From: Acidobacteriota bacterium
GTDB lineage: Bacteria; Acidobacteriota; Blastocatellia; Pyrinomonadales; Pyrinomonadaceae
Reading direction: 5' to 3'
Length of the DNA: 25,683 nucleotides
Assembly: GCA_029777145.1 (NCBI GenBank)
Contig: JAKOSS010000109.1
Span: 1 to 25,683 of the forward strand
Part shown: positions 1 through 10,500 of the stretch, one piece after another
Layout: each line of letters starts with the position of its first letter
How positions within the stretch are numbered: position 1 is the first letter of the stretch
Program-made: the position numbers and the translations under genes
Notes under the pieces: model-generated
Told to the model about the DNA's origin: nothing
Databases searched by the model: none
Seen by the model: only the letters and a program-made list of their open reading frames with translations

Positions 1-1016
1 GTGATCCGCGGAAGATGGTTGCCGAGGCATTCCCACGAATCGCCGTTGTCGGCTGAGAAATAAAGGCTTCCGCCGGTCGTTCCGAACGCGACGCTGCCGT
101 CAGCCGTTGCTCCCATCGAATCGCGCAGGACGCAGTCGTAAACGTCCTTTTGCGGCAAGCCGTTCGAGAGTGCTTCCCATGTTTCGCCGGCATCCGTGCT
201 GCGGTAAACGCGCATTTTGCCTTCGGGAAAAATGCGTTCGACGTCCGCCTTGATTGGGATGATGAACACGCGGTCGGGTCCGTTAACCGCCATCGCGAAT
301 CCGAAATCGGTCGGCAGCTTGTCCTTGCCGATGTTCGTCCAATCGCCGCCGCGATCGTCGGTGCGGTAAACGCCCCAATGATGCTGAAGGAACAGCCGGT
401 CGGAATTCGACGGGTGATACGCGATCTTGTGGACGCACTGTCCGAATTCGGGTTCCGGATCAGGCATGAAAGGTGCGACGATGTGTTTGTTCGCCGCTTC
501 CCAGTTTTCGCCGCCGTCCGAAGTCTTGTAGCAACCGCCGGTCGAGGTCGCGACGACCCAATTCTCAGCGTCCATCGGCAGCACGGTGTGCATGCACAGA
601 CCGCCGAATCCCGGTCCCCACTGCGCGCGGTGCGGATGATTCCAGAGCCCTTCGCATAACTGCCACGATTTGCCGCCGTCGTCCGACGTGAAAAGCGCCG
701 ACGGCTCGACGCCCGCAAACAGACGATCTCCGAGCGCTGTGATCTGCCAGATCTTTTTGAGCGCGGTCTCGGTCGATTCGGGGAATTTCAGCGGATGCTC
801 CATCGTTTCCCACGTCCGTCCACCGTCTTCCGACCGGCAGAGCATCTGTCCGGTCCATTCGGTGAACGGCGCCGCCCATAGCGATCCGCCGATGAACTGT
901 GTTGCGAAGACCGATTGGCCGTTGAACTGCGGCTCGCGGCAACTCCAGCCGTCGCCGTTTCTGTCAAAGATGAACAGTCCCTTGAGGGTCCCGACCGCGA
1001 TCGTGTTTGCAGACAT
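1..1016 (-). CDS. BNR/Asp-box repeat beta-propeller protein (partial)
   Basis: The reading frame is open from an ATG at 1014-1016 to the left edge, so the C-terminus is missing. The protein starts MSANTIAVGTLKGLFIF, with no signal peptide, which suggests a cytoplasmic protein. It carries repeated Asp-box motifs of the S/T-x-D-x-G-x-T/S-W type, for example SEDGGRTW, SDDGGKSW, SDGGENW and STDAGETW. These mark the turns between blades in sialidase/sortilin-like beta-propellers. Proteins of this kind are often annotated as exo-alpha-sialidase, WD40/YVTN/BNR-like or glycosyl hydrolase, but Asp boxes alone do not show enzyme activity and I see no catalytic signature. I therefore assign the fold and not the reaction. 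It is divergent from the SRAP gene, with only 26 bp between the two start codons. Confidence 0.8.
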   Translation of the reverse strand, partial: MSANTIAVGTLKGLFIFDRNGDGWSCREPQFNGQSVFATQFIGGSLWAAPFTEWTGQMLCRSEDGGRTWETMEHPLKFPESTETALKKIWQITALGDRLFAGVEPSALFTSDDGGKSWQLCEGLWNHPHRAQWGPGFGGLCMHTVLPMDAENWVVATSTGGCYKTSDGGENWEAANKHIVAPFMPDPEPEFGQCVHKIAYHPSNSDRLFLQHHWGVYRTDDRGGDWTNIGKDKLPTDFGFAMAVNGPDRVFIIPIKADVERIFPEGKMRVYRSTDAGETWEALSNGLPQKDVYDCVLRDSMGATADGSVAFGTTGGSLYFSADNGDSWECLGNHLPRI

Positions 1017-1036
1017 AGAAAAGCACCGCCTATGAT
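1007..1036 (+). promoter_or_regulatory. Candidate promoter of the SRAP gene, near-leaderless mRNA
   Basis: A TATGAT -10 box at 1031-1036 lies 6 bp before the ATG at 1043. A weak -35 candidate, TTGCAG (1007-1012), sits 18 bp upstream inside the first codons of the divergent gene. Transcription would begin at or next to the ATG, and there is no Shine-Dalgarno sequence before it. The boxes were read by eye. Confidence 0.4.
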
Positions 1037-1042
1037 GAAAAT

Positions 1043-1657
1043 ATGTGCGGAAGGATATCACAAAAAGGCCGGCGCGAAGATTTCAAAGAATTCATCTACA
1101 GGTTCGATCCGCAGGAGGATCTCTTCCGGCCGAACATCAAACCGACGCAAAATGTGCAGATCGTCATCAATGACGAAGACGATGATGCACATACGGTTAC
1201 GGCGCGCTGGTGGTTCCAGAAGGAAGGCGCGAAAGAGTTCAGTACCGAGTACACGACGTTCAACGCGGCGGCTGAAAAACTCGAGAAGAGTTTTCTGTGG
1301 CGCGGCGCGTTTCACAAACGGCGCTGTATCATTCCGGTGACTGCGTTCTACGAGTGGAACGTCAAGGGCGAACCTCCGCTAGAGATCGGAATGCCGGTTC
1401 ACGATCAGCCGTTCGCACTCGCCGGACTTTGGAGCAATTTTTATCCCGAAGGGGAACACCAGTTCTCGTTCACGATCATCACGACCGATCCGAACGACTT
1501 CATGAAGCCGATTCATCGCCGCATGCCGGTTGTGCTCGGCGGATTGAAGGATCAGGAAAAATGGCTCAAAGAGGGCGGGATCGAAATGCTCCTCCCGTTT
1601 GAAGGAGAGTTGGTCGGGGAAAAGTTGGGGCAGTCGCTTGAGAGGATGTACCCCTAG
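1043..1657 (+). CDS. yedK: SRAP-domain (YedK/HMCES) abasic-site DNA-protein crosslink protein
   Basis: The 204-residue protein spans a whole SRAP domain. Family members cover abasic sites in single-stranded DNA: after removal of Met1, Cys2 forms a thiazolidine bond with the open-ring sugar, which protects replication forks. The key residues are visible: MCGR at the N-terminus (Cys2), Asn74 in FNAAAEKL, Glu104 in FYEW and His158 in HRRMPV. Cys2 fixes the start at 1043, because a longer N-terminus would bury the nucleophile. The gene is convergent with the uvrD-like helicase gene, and the two stops are separated by an array of 7-bp repeats. Two repair genes side by side may be functionally linked, but that is inference. 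The stop codon is 2 bp before the first repeat unit. Confidence 0.95.
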   Translation: MCGRISQKGRREDFKEFIYRFDPQEDLFRPNIKPTQNVQIVINDEDDDAHTVTARWWFQKEGAKEFSTEYTTFNAAAEKLEKSFLWRGAFHKRRCIIPVTAFYEWNVKGEPPLEIGMPVHDQPFALAGLWSNFYPEGEHQFSFTIITTDPNDFMKPIHRRMPVVLGGLKDQEKWLKEGGIEMLLPFEGELVGEKLGQSLERMYP

Positions 1658-1659
1658 GC

Positions 1660-1821
1660 ATTTGGGAATGCGGATTTGGGAGTTCGGATTTCGTTGTGAT
1701 TTGATCACCTCCCAAATCCCAAATCCCAAATCCCAAATCCCAAATCCCAAATCCCAAATCCCAAATCCCAAATCCCAAATCCCAAATCCCAAATCCCAAA
1801 TCCCAAATCCCAAATCCCAAA

Positions 1822-1822
<1 letters not shown>
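1660..1822. repeat. Inverted heptad array with 16 perfect CCCAAAT units
   Basis: Sixteen uninterrupted CCCAAAT units fill 1711-1822. A shorter, decayed array in the opposite orientation (ATTTGGG at 1660-1666 and 1674-1680, with variant 7-mers between and after) lies just before it, so the two halves could pair as a hairpin. The array fills the gap between the convergent SRAP and helicase genes, and its last base is part of the helicase stop codon. Heptanucleotide tandem repeats (STRR) of similar look, such as CCCCA(A/G)T, are known from filamentous cyanobacteria. Confidence 0.95.
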
Positions 1823-3936
<2,114 letters not shown>

Positions 3937-3945
3937 CGATGAAAC

Positions 3946-3972
3946 ATCATATCATCTGGATTCAAAATTCAA
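3946..3972 (-). promoter_or_regulatory. Candidate helicase promoter overlapping a heptad array
   Basis: On the minus strand a TATGAT -10 box (3946-3951) ends 9 bp before the ATG. A TTGAAT hexamer 15 bp further upstream (3967-3972) is a possible -35 and is itself made of the ATTCAAG repeat. The 15-bp spacing is short, so support is weak. Confidence 0.3.
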
Positions 3973-4026
3973 GATTCAAGATTCAATAAGGACTTCAATT
4001 TGAATCTTGAACCTTGAATCTTGAAT
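3960..4026. repeat. 27-bp inverted repeat made of ATTCAAG heptads
   Basis: The left arm (3960-3986) and right arm (4000-4026) pair at 25 of 27 positions across a 13-base loop (3987-3999). Each arm is about four ATTCAAG-type 7-mers. It lies between the unknown gene ending at 4038 and the helicase start at 3936, both on the minus strand, so it would form a long hairpin in any readthrough mRNA. Confidence 0.93.
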
Positions 4027-4037
4027 CATAGATCAGA

Positions 4038-4457
4038 TCACCGTTTCCAAAGCTCCGACAATCGTCGCCGCCCTTCGATTTTCGTTTCAATATCGGGAAT
4101 TGAAAGTACGAGTTTCTCGAGGCTCTCCAGATAATCCGGTTCCCTGAAGACCTGACGGATCTCAGCGAGAAACGGCTGGATCTTCGCATAGACGAAGATG
4201 TATTCCGACCCCGAATCGAGGAACATCTGCCGGTCAATTCCGCCGTTGAGGACGAACGACGCGGCCATGTCCCAAAAAGATGTCACCATTCGATACGAAG
4301 CGCTTTCGGCCTGGCCGGACCTGAAGATCGAGATGACATCCATCACCGACTCCGGATTGAACTCGGTGAAATACCACGCGCGGGCCTCGCGCATCCGCTC
4401 ATCACGGCGAAGCTCGTAAAGTTTGAGGATCGCCATTACATCATTCTGTTTTTCCAC
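4038..4457 (-). CDS. Uncharacterised 139-residue protein (possibly DUF4760-like)
   Basis: I do not recognise this protein with certainty. It is soluble and mostly helical, without a signal peptide or membrane segment. Its layout, with an N-terminal helix rich in Arg and Glu (LYELRRDERMREARAWYF), a middle segment SFWDMAASFVLNGGIDRQMFL and a C-terminal LAEIRQVFREPDYLESLEKL, resembles proteins annotated DUF4760, but this is a low-confidence impression. The start is a GTG at 4455-4457, chosen because a good Shine-Dalgarno sequence (GAGGAG) lies about 5 bp upstream. It lies between the TPR gene and the helicase gene on the same strand, and heptad arrays border it on both sides. No function can be given. 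Confidence 0.75.
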   Translation of the reverse strand: MEKQNDVMAILKLYELRRDERMREARAWYFTEFNPESVMDVISIFRSGQAESASYRMVTSFWDMAASFVLNGGIDRQMFLDSGSEYIFVYAKIQPFLAEIRQVFREPDYLESLEKLVLSIPDIETKIEGRRRLSELWKR

Positions 4458-4470
4458 ACTTTCTCCTCAC

Positions 4471-4498
4471 TATCAGTTCTCAGTTATCAGCTATCAGT
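4471..4498. repeat. Heptad array of TATCAGT units
   Basis: Four 7-bp units (TATCAGT, TCTCAGT, TATCAGC, TATCAGT) run without a gap. The array fills the space between the unknown gene and the TPR gene, and its last base falls in the stop codon of the TPR gene (4498-4500). Confidence 0.88.
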
Positions 4499-5193
4499 TA
4501 TTTCGAATCGACAAAGCCATCGCCTTTGGCAAACCGCGTTACCTGCGCCGCGCTCGATCGGCAAAACCGCAGGTTGTCGACCGCGACGGCAAGTTTGCCT
4601 TCCGAGATCTCGAGTGCCGTTTCGAATTCAGCGACCGCAGCGTCGGTCTTCCCGCCCATCGCGAGCAGAACGCCGACATTGTTATGACTGATCGCGAGTT
4701 CTTTTGAGCCGAATTTGATCGCGTTTCGGAATGCGGATTCCGCGCGCGGCCATTGTTCGAGCGCCAGGTAAATATAGGCCGCGTCGAACCACGTCTCCCC
4801 GTTGCGCTTGTTGATCCGGAGAGCCGCTTCGAACGCCTCAGCCGCCGATTCCCAGTTCCGAAGTTCAGCTTCGGTCATCCCGAGCGAATAGAACGCCTTT
4901 TCGTATGTTGGATCGAGCCTGATCGAGCGTCGAAATTCAGATTCGGCCTCGACGAACCGCCCGAGCCGGTAAAGACACGCACCGGCGTTGAAATGCATCC
5001 GCGACCGTTTTGCGTCGCTCATTCGTTCCGTCTTTGAACTTTCGATCGTCTCGCGAAAATCCGCAAGCGCCGACTCGAATTGTGCTGAATTAGCCAGCCT
5101 GATCCCGCGTTCGAAAACGGTCTCGGTCGACTGGGCGATCGCGCCCGTGCTGAGAATCACAATAACGAATAATCCCCAAACTGTACGTTTCAT
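4498..5193 (-). CDS. Secreted tetratricopeptide repeat protein
   Basis: The 231-residue protein begins with a clear signal peptide (MKRTVWGLFVIVILSTGAIAQ, likely cut after Ala20), so it should be periplasmic or surface located. The rest is built of about five TPR units: FERGIRLANSAQFESALADF, then GACLYRLGRFVEAESEFRRS, SLGMTEAELRNWESAAEAFE, AAYIYLALEQWPRAESAFRN and NVGVLLAMGGKTDAAVAEFE. TPRs form a superhelix that binds other proteins, and no enzymatic domain is present. A strong Shine-Dalgarno sequence (GAGGAGG) lies 8 bp before the ATG and partly inside a hairpin. The gene follows the AraC regulator by 106 bp on the same strand, and the stop codon overlaps a heptad array. The binding partner is unknown. 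Confidence 0.88.
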   Translation of the reverse strand: MKRTVWGLFVIVILSTGAIAQSTETVFERGIRLANSAQFESALADFRETIESSKTERMSDAKRSRMHFNAGACLYRLGRFVEAESEFRRSIRLDPTYEKAFYSLGMTEAELRNWESAAEAFEAALRINKRNGETWFDAAYIYLALEQWPRAESAFRNAIKFGSKELAISHNNVGVLLAMGGKTDAAVAEFETALEISEGKLAVAVDNLRFCRSSAAQVTRFAKGDGFVDSK

Positions 5194-5201
5194 TTACAAA
5201 A

Positions 5202-5230
5202 CCTCCTCAGACCCGTTTTCGAGTCTGAGG
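5202..5230 (-). promoter_or_regulatory. Hairpin that covers part of the TPR gene ribosome binding site
   Basis: Perfect 8-bp arms at 5205-5212 and 5223-5230 enclose a 10-base loop. On the minus-strand transcript the 3' arm ends in GAGG, which continues into AGG to form the Shine-Dalgarno GAGGAGG (5202-5208). The helix could reduce translation, or act as a weak terminator for the araC-like gene, but no long T-run follows. Confidence 0.5.
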
Positions 5231-5299
5231 GGATTTTAGGAATTTCAGGATGGGAGATTCTTTCGACCGTTTGCTGATTTTGTTCTGAAATTGCTCAGA

Positions 5300-6166
5300 T
5301 CACGCAAGCCGCAGACTGCGCCAGGTTTTCGGCGTCAGGTTGGTCAATTTTCTGAAGATCGACGTGAAATGACTTTGATTCTTGAAGCCCGATTGCAGGC
5401 TCACCTCAACGATCGGGAGTTCGTCGTTCTCAAGCAAACGCTTGGCGCGTTCGACGCGTTTTTCGGTCAGAAACTGCTGCGGTGTGCGGCCCGTCGATTT
5501 GCGGAACGCGCGGGCGAAATGAAACTGGCTGAGTCCGGCGACGGCCGCCAGTTCCGCAAGCGAAATGTCGCTCTCGAGATTGGCGTCGATAAACTCTTCA
5601 ACGCGGCGGAGTCTGTATCCTGAAAGTCCTCCGCTCAGATTTTCAGGGACTGAATGTCCGTTTGAATAGTTTTTGAGAAGATGGAGCGTCAGTGACTGGA
5701 TCAAAGATTCTGCATAAAGACGACCCGACGAAGAGTCGTTTCGTGATTCTTCAAGAAGCGTCAGTCCGAGTTGCCGGACGAGCGGATCCTCGTTTCGATA
5801 GGCTTCGTCGAACTCGTAGTTCGTCGAAAAACCATTTTCCGCGGCGGTTTTCGAAACAAACTTCGGTTCCAACAGGATCCCGAGATCCTCGATCGGGTGG
5901 TTCCAATATGCCTCGACCGGCTGGCCGGCGGGCATGAAACAGACGTTGCCGGTCCGGCTCTTCGTGATCTTTCGGGTTCCGACGCCGGTGACGCGCTCGG
6001 TGGTCAGAAGTCCGGCGAGCGGAATGTTCAGCTCGTGGCACTGCGACGATTGTTCGGGCATGTGTCCGGCGACGACCTTCGCGTGATGGATCTTCAAACC
6101 GTCCCACTCTGCGGCGTGACGGAAGAAATACGGAGTTGCGGCATTGTTCTTCCAGACGATCTGCAT
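5300..6166 (-). CDS. AraC-family transcriptional regulator
   Basis: The 288-residue protein has an N-terminal cupin-like sensing half (about 1-170, with HELNIPLAGLLTTERV and GNVCFMPAGQPVEAYW) and a C-terminal AraC/XylS DNA-binding domain (about 183-285). The latter has two helix-turn-helix units, seen in ISLAELAAVAGLSQFHFARAF and VEVSLQSGFKNQSHFTSIFR, followed by the usual PKTWR ending. The inducer cannot be told from the sequence. The Shine-Dalgarno region GGAGCAAAGG supports the start at 6166. The gene is divergent from ybaB and sits upstream of the TPR gene. An imperfect palindrome (6203-6218) lies in its promoter region. It could be a binding site for this or another regulator. Confidence 0.92.
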   Translation of the reverse strand: MQIVWKNNAATPYFFRHAAEWDGLKIHHAKVVAGHMPEQSSQCHELNIPLAGLLTTERVTGVGTRKITKSRTGNVCFMPAGQPVEAYWNHPIEDLGILLEPKFVSKTAAENGFSTNYEFDEAYRNEDPLVRQLGLTLLEESRNDSSSGRLYAESLIQSLTLHLLKNYSNGHSVPENLSGGLSGYRLRRVEEFIDANLESDISLAELAAVAGLSQFHFARAFRKSTGRTPQQFLTEKRVERAKRLLENDELPIVEVSLQSGFKNQSHFTSIFRKLTNLTPKTWRSLRLA

Positions 6167-6202
6167 GGTTTTCTAGTTTTAGACCTTTGCTCCGAATAAT
6201 GC

Positions 6203-6218
6203 AAGTGAGTACTTACTT
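6203..6218. promoter_or_regulatory. Candidate operator palindrome AAGTGAGTACTTACTT
   Basis: The 16-bp site is symmetric around AGTACT with one mismatched pair (7 of 8 matched). It starts 37 bp before the AraC-type gene in the araC-ybaB divergent space. Similar TTACTT/AAGTAA palindromes are typical of TetR-type operators, whereas AraC proteins usually bind direct repeats, so the cognate regulator is uncertain. Confidence 0.4.
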
Positions 6219-6229
6219 ACTTTGAGTTA

Positions 6230-6302
6230 GGAGTCGGTAGTCAAGTGTCGAGAGTCCGAATTCGATTGTCGGGCGTGAGTAACCCACGACTCCCGACTTT
6301 CG
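6230..6302. repeat. Decayed inverted heptad array in the araC-ybaB divergent space
   Basis: Variant 7-mers of the AGTCGGT/GTCGGGA type run from about 6230 to 6275, and an inverted set (CGACTCC at 6287-6293, then CGACTTT) follows. GGAGTCG (6230-6236) pairs perfectly with CGACTCC. This is the most degenerate of the arrays and the only one in a divergent promoter region. Confidence 0.55.
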
Positions 6303-6322
6303 ACCGCAACGGTCATGAATGC

Positions 6323-6328
6323 TATACT
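6323..6328 (+). promoter_or_regulatory. Candidate -10 box (TATACT) for ybaB-recR
   Basis: TATACT fits the -10 consensus well, but no good -35 box is seen 16-18 bp upstream. The implied leader is about 45 bases, with GAGG about 11 bp before the ybaB ATG. Confidence 0.35.
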
Positions 6329-6377
6329 TGTCGGACTAAATCGCAATCATTTTGCCAAATAAGAGGAACACAGAATT

Positions 6378-6686
6378 ATGAAATTTCCAGGCGGGTTCGA
6401 CATGAACTCAATGATGAAACAAGCCCAGAAGATGCAGGAAGAAATGGGCAAACAGATGAAGACGACGGTCGTCGACGCGTCGGCCGGCGGAGGTGCCGTG
6501 GTCGTCAAGATGCGGGGCGACTTCGAGGTCATGGAACTGACGATCTCGCCCGACCTCGTGAAAGACGGCGACGTCGAAATGATCCAGGACCTGACGATGG
6601 CCGCGCTCGGCGAGGCTCGCCGCAAGGTCGAAGAGAAACTGAAGGGCCAGTTGGGCGGGATGCTGCCGCCGGGACTCGGATTTTAG
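6378..6686 (+). CDS. ybaB: YbaB/EbfC family nucleoid-associated protein
   Basis: The 102-residue protein has the full YbaB layout: an N-terminal helix rich in Met and Gln (MNSMMKQAQKMQEEMGKQMK), a beta-sheet core (VDASAGGGAVVVKMRGDFEVMELTISPDLV) and a C-terminal helix (AALGEARRKVEEKLKGQLGGML). Family members are dimers that bind DNA without strong sequence preference and act in nucleoid organisation or recombination. In many bacteria the order is dnaX-ybaB-recR. Here recR follows, but dnaX is absent and an AraC gene is divergent instead. The stop codon is followed directly by a heptad array that separates it from recR. Confidence 0.95.
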   Translation: MKFPGGFDMNSMMKQAQKMQEEMGKQMKTTVVDASAGGGAVVVKMRGDFEVMELTISPDLVKDGDVEMIQDLTMAALGEARRKVEEKLKGQLGGMLPPGLGF

Positions 6687-6812
6687 ATTTTCGATTTTGG
6701 ATTTGGGATTGGCCGACTGATTCCGGATCCAAGATTCGTTTGATGATGATTTTGGATCGCGGATTAGCTCGATGACTAATCCAAAATCCAAAATCAAAAA
6801 TCCAAAATCGAC
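6687..6812. repeat. Inverted heptad arrays between ybaB and recR
   Basis: The left half (ATTTTCG, ATTTTGG, ATTTGGG; 6687-6707) begins at the base after the ybaB stop. The right half (AATCCAA units, 6778-6812, five units with two variants) ends 1 bp before the recR start. The halves are inverse to each other across about 70 bp, so the ybaB-recR transcript could fold into a large hairpin. Confidence 0.88.
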
Positions 6813-6813
6813 G

Positions 6814-7428
6814 ATGCTTGATTATTCTGAGCCGGTCGCGAAGCTGATCGACGAATTCAAACGCCTGCCGGGGATCGGCCACAAGAACGCCCAACGGCTG
6901 GCGTTTTTCATCCTGCGTCGTCCGAAAGAGGAGGTCGAGCGGTTCGTCGAGGCGCTGCATGAGGTCAAGGAACGTATAGTCTTCTGCGACGTTTGCAACA
7001 ATCTCACCGACGTAAATCCCTGTCTTTACTGTACTTCCCCGACGCGTGACCGATCCGTGATCTGCATCGTCGAAGAGCCGTACAACCTTGTCGCGATCGA
7101 AAAGACGCGATCGTTCAAGGGGCTTTACCATATCCTTCACGGAGCACTTTCGCCGATCCGCGGCGTCGGTCCGGACGAACTGATGCTCGCCAATCTGTTT
7201 CCACGACTGAGCCCCGAGAACAACGACGGAGTCGAGGTCACCGAGGTCATCGTTGCGACGAATCCGACAACGGAAGGCGAGGCGACGGCGAATTACATCG
7301 CGCGGCTTCTGAAGCCGCTCGGCGTCCGCGTCACCCGCATCGCGATGGGAATGCCGGTCGGCAGCGATCTCGAGTTCGTCGACGAAGTGACGATGGACAA
7401 GGCGCTCACGAACCGGCACGAAATCTAG
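6814..7428 (+). CDS. recR: Recombination mediator protein RecR
   Basis: This is a full-length RecR of 204 residues. It has an N-terminal helix-hairpin-helix ([20 protein letters not shown]), a four-cysteine zinc finger (Cys58, Cys61, Cys70, Cys73) and a Toprim domain ([14 protein letters not shown], then [14 protein letters not shown]), with [18 protein letters not shown] near the C-terminus. RecR works with RecO, and RecF where present, to load RecA onto gapped DNA coated by SSB. I chose ATG 6814 ([15 protein letters not shown]), which matches the usual family start. An in-frame ATG at 6772 would add 14 residues encoded by the heptad repeat. Neither start has a clear Shine-Dalgarno sequence, so translation may depend on ybaB or on the hairpin. 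Confidence 0.96.
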   Translation: MLDYSEPVAKLIDEFKRLPGIGHKNAQRLAFFILRRPKEEVERFVEALHEVKERIVFCDVCNNLTDVNPCLYCTSPTRDRSVICIVEEPYNLVAIEKTRSFKGLYHILHGALSPIRGVGPDELMLANLFPRLSPENNDGVEVTEVIVATNPTTEGEATANYIARLLKPLGVRVTRIAMGMPVGSDLEFVDEVTMDKALTNRHEI

Positions 7429-7539
7429 CAATTTGCGATTTTCGATTGCCGATTTGCAATTGATCGACCGGCATCTGTCCGACCGGACGAAACCCAATAA
7501 TTCGACGATCGCAAATCGAAAATCGGCATTCGCAAATAC
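7429..7539. repeat. Inverted heptad arrays between convergent recR and tamB
   Basis: From just after the recR stop to about 7465, 7-mers of the CGATTTG/CGATTTT type follow each other. From about 7506 to 7539 the inverse set (ATCGCAA, ATCGAAA, ATCGGCA) runs up to the tamB stop. About 40 bp of other sequence lies between. The two halves could pair as a long imperfect hairpin and might serve as a two-way transcription end. Confidence 0.85.
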
Positions 7540-10500
7540 CTAAAACCTTTTCCTCAATCTTATTTCAAAACTGAAGCTGTCTTTGTTGCGGGTGACGTTC
7601 GTCAGCGAGCGTTGCTCGTACTGTGCGACGAATGAGAGTCTGTTCGAAACGCGGTATTCGAGCGCGAGGACCTGATTCTGATCTTCCGAAAGATTCGTCG
7701 AATAGGTAACAAGCAGGTTGCGGTTGATCTGACGTCCGACCGTTAGCCGCGCGGTCGGATTCAAACGTTGCCCCGAAAGGATCGGGTCGAGCTGGAACTT
7801 GTTGAGGCCGAACAACTTGTCGGTCGCACGCGCGACCGGTTTGTTGATGATCTCGTCGGTCAGGATCTCGGCCGCGGTCTTGATTCCCGATTGCGCGAGT
7901 GTCGGAATTCCGGACGCCGTGTTCGACAGGCTTCCGGTTGTGATCAACGAGATGACGTCGGCCTGCGGCAGCGCCGGATTCGAGCGCACCGTCGCCTTCA
8001 GGTTCTCCGTGTCCGAAAGCCGCCCGTCGAGGTTCAAAAATACCTGATATCCGTTGATCTCCGATTCCGCCTGAAGGCCGATGACCGGATCGACGCCTTC
8101 GGTATTTGGGGGAAAGACGAGTTCGCCGCGTTGGATCTCATAGCGGTCATTTCGGTAGAAAAGCGTTCCGGACCCGGCCGTGATGCGTCCGGCGACCTGC
8201 GGAAAATCAAGATCGCCCGTCACGCGGAGCGAAAGTGACGCCGTCAGATCGGCAAGATTGTTCCTGACGACCAACGCGTCGCGGCCCTCGACAAGCAGAT
8301 CGAGCCGGACGTCGCCGATCGACGAACCGCTGTCTCCCTGTGTGATCGCGCCCTCGCGACGCCCGCCGATCACGTCGGCGAGGTCGATATCGCGGGAATA
8401 AACGCTGCGTTTGGCATTGATCCGCCCGGAAACGACACTCGACAACTGCTCACCGATCCGTCGCCCGTTTACCTCGATCTCGGCGTCGCCGGTCGTGATG
8501 AAATTCTTCGGCAGCGGAAGCGTCACGTCGGATCCGCGAATCGCGACGCGAAACGCCTCGACGTTCAGTTTGTCGCCCAGAAACGCCCCGCCCGAAGCGG
8601 TGAACTTTCCGCCGCCGAGAAATCCGTTGATCTCGCTGATCTGAACCTGATTGGAAGTGAAGATCGCGCGCCCGCGGATCCGATCGAAAGTGATCCGTTC
8701 GGTACCGATGAATGCCGCGGCCGAGGCATTTTGAAAATCGGCCGTGCCGTTCAGTCGTGACGTTGAATTCGGTCCTGTCAGCCGCATGCTGACGTCGGCG
8801 AGCCCGGCGAAGAACGCGTTCTTCGAAGCGACGTTAAGGACCGCGAGATTGATCCTTCCATCGATCGAGAAGTCGTTGATACCCTCGTCACGAAGCGCCT
8901 TCGTTCCGTTGACGACGAGGTTCGAACCGCCGCCCGAGAAGCGCGCATTGTCAACGATGACCTGACGCGAGTTGAACTCGATCGCAATTCCGCCGACCGC
9001 ATTCAGCGGCGTCTGGTTGATCATCAGATCGAACTGTGAAAAATCCGCGTGACCACCCAGATTCTCGGCGGTAAACTCCCGTCCGTCACGAGTTTGCCGT
9101 GAAATGTTGCCGGCGATGGAAACCTTTCCGGTGGCGCGTCCGGTAACTGTCAGCCGTTCGCTTGGCGGAAGGATCACCGAGATGAACGGCGCGAGTTCAG
9201 AATTGTCAAAACTGGTCGACGCGTTGAGCGGCAGGTCCGGATTCGCAAAGTCGAGCGTGGCGTCGATCTTTTGCTCCTGACCCTCAAGTTTGGCGGTCAG
9301 ATTCGCCGTCAACAGGTGATTCTCGGTCTTACCGAAGAATGCGATCTCGCCAAGCGGATTGCTGTTGATCGTGACGTTTGTACCGCTTCCCGAGAAGTTG
9401 ATCAGATAGGTCGTCGAGTCATTCGCGACGCCGGTCGCGCGTCCGCTGACAGTGACGATTCCGGCGATCTCCGGCAGACTTTGATGTCCCGGGATGAACG
9501 GGCTTACCCGCTTGAATTCAATTCCCTTGGCGTCTGCAAGGAAGTCGAACGCGGTCGTGTCGGTCCGGTACGTGCCGTTCGCGATCAGTTGGCCGTCGCC
9601 GAATTTTGCATCGAAGCTTTCGAGCGTGATCAGCGTGCCCGCGAACGTCAGACGGGTCTTCAGATTGTCGAATGTTTCGCCGCCGAGCGAGCCGCTGTCG
9701 GCCGAAAGATTCGCCTCGCCGGTCATCGCGTTCGGCAAACCGCGAAGGTTGAGATCGCCCGACGCGTCAGCCTTCAGATCGCGGAACGTCTCGGGCAACT
9801 CGAACGGAAACGCGGCGAGAATGTTCCCCGTGTTCACCTTGTCGAGTTTTGCCCGGACCGCGATGTTGTCGGTTCCGAAAGCGGGGATCTCGGCCGAAAA
9901 TTCGAGTTTGCCGCCGTCGATCTCGCGGAGCAATCCGTCGGTCAGTTTCGTTTCGGTCGGCGTCGATGCAACTGTCACCGCCAGCGATCCGAGCTGACGC
10001 TTACGCAAAGCGATCATATCAACGACGGCGCGGCCGTTGACGATCGGTTCGGAAAGATTTCCCGTCAGCGTTCCGTCAAACGTCAGATTCCCGGTAACTT
10101 CCGCCTGATATTCGTCGATCGTTTTCTCAAGTTCGGGCGAAAGATCCAGTACGCGCAGCAGACGCTCGATCTCCCGGGCGTCGTTCGAGGCGAGCGCCAG
10201 CTTGAGATTCGAACCGTCGCCTTTCAGATCGACGTCGCCCATCGCGCTGAACTGACTCTTCTCGGTATCGAGCCGCGCGACGTCGAGATGGAAGAGTCCG
10301 TTGACAGCGCTCGTCTCGACGCGGCCGTTGACCGGAACGAAGCCTTCGTTCGTCGAGCCGGCGCTTGCCGTGATGTCGGCCTTGAGCATGCCGTCGGCGG
10401 ATTTGAAATCGGTGCCGTTGAAACTGAGATCAATCGTACCGGTCGTGCTTCCTTCGAGCGGAACCACGCGTCCGCCTTGAAGTGCCAGGAGTTTCGCCAG

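Noticed and set aside
4038..6166. Toxin-antitoxin or defence system among the AraC, TPR and unknown genes
   Set aside because: No nuclease, toxin or antitoxin features were seen. The TPR protein is secreted and the regulator is an ordinary AraC type.
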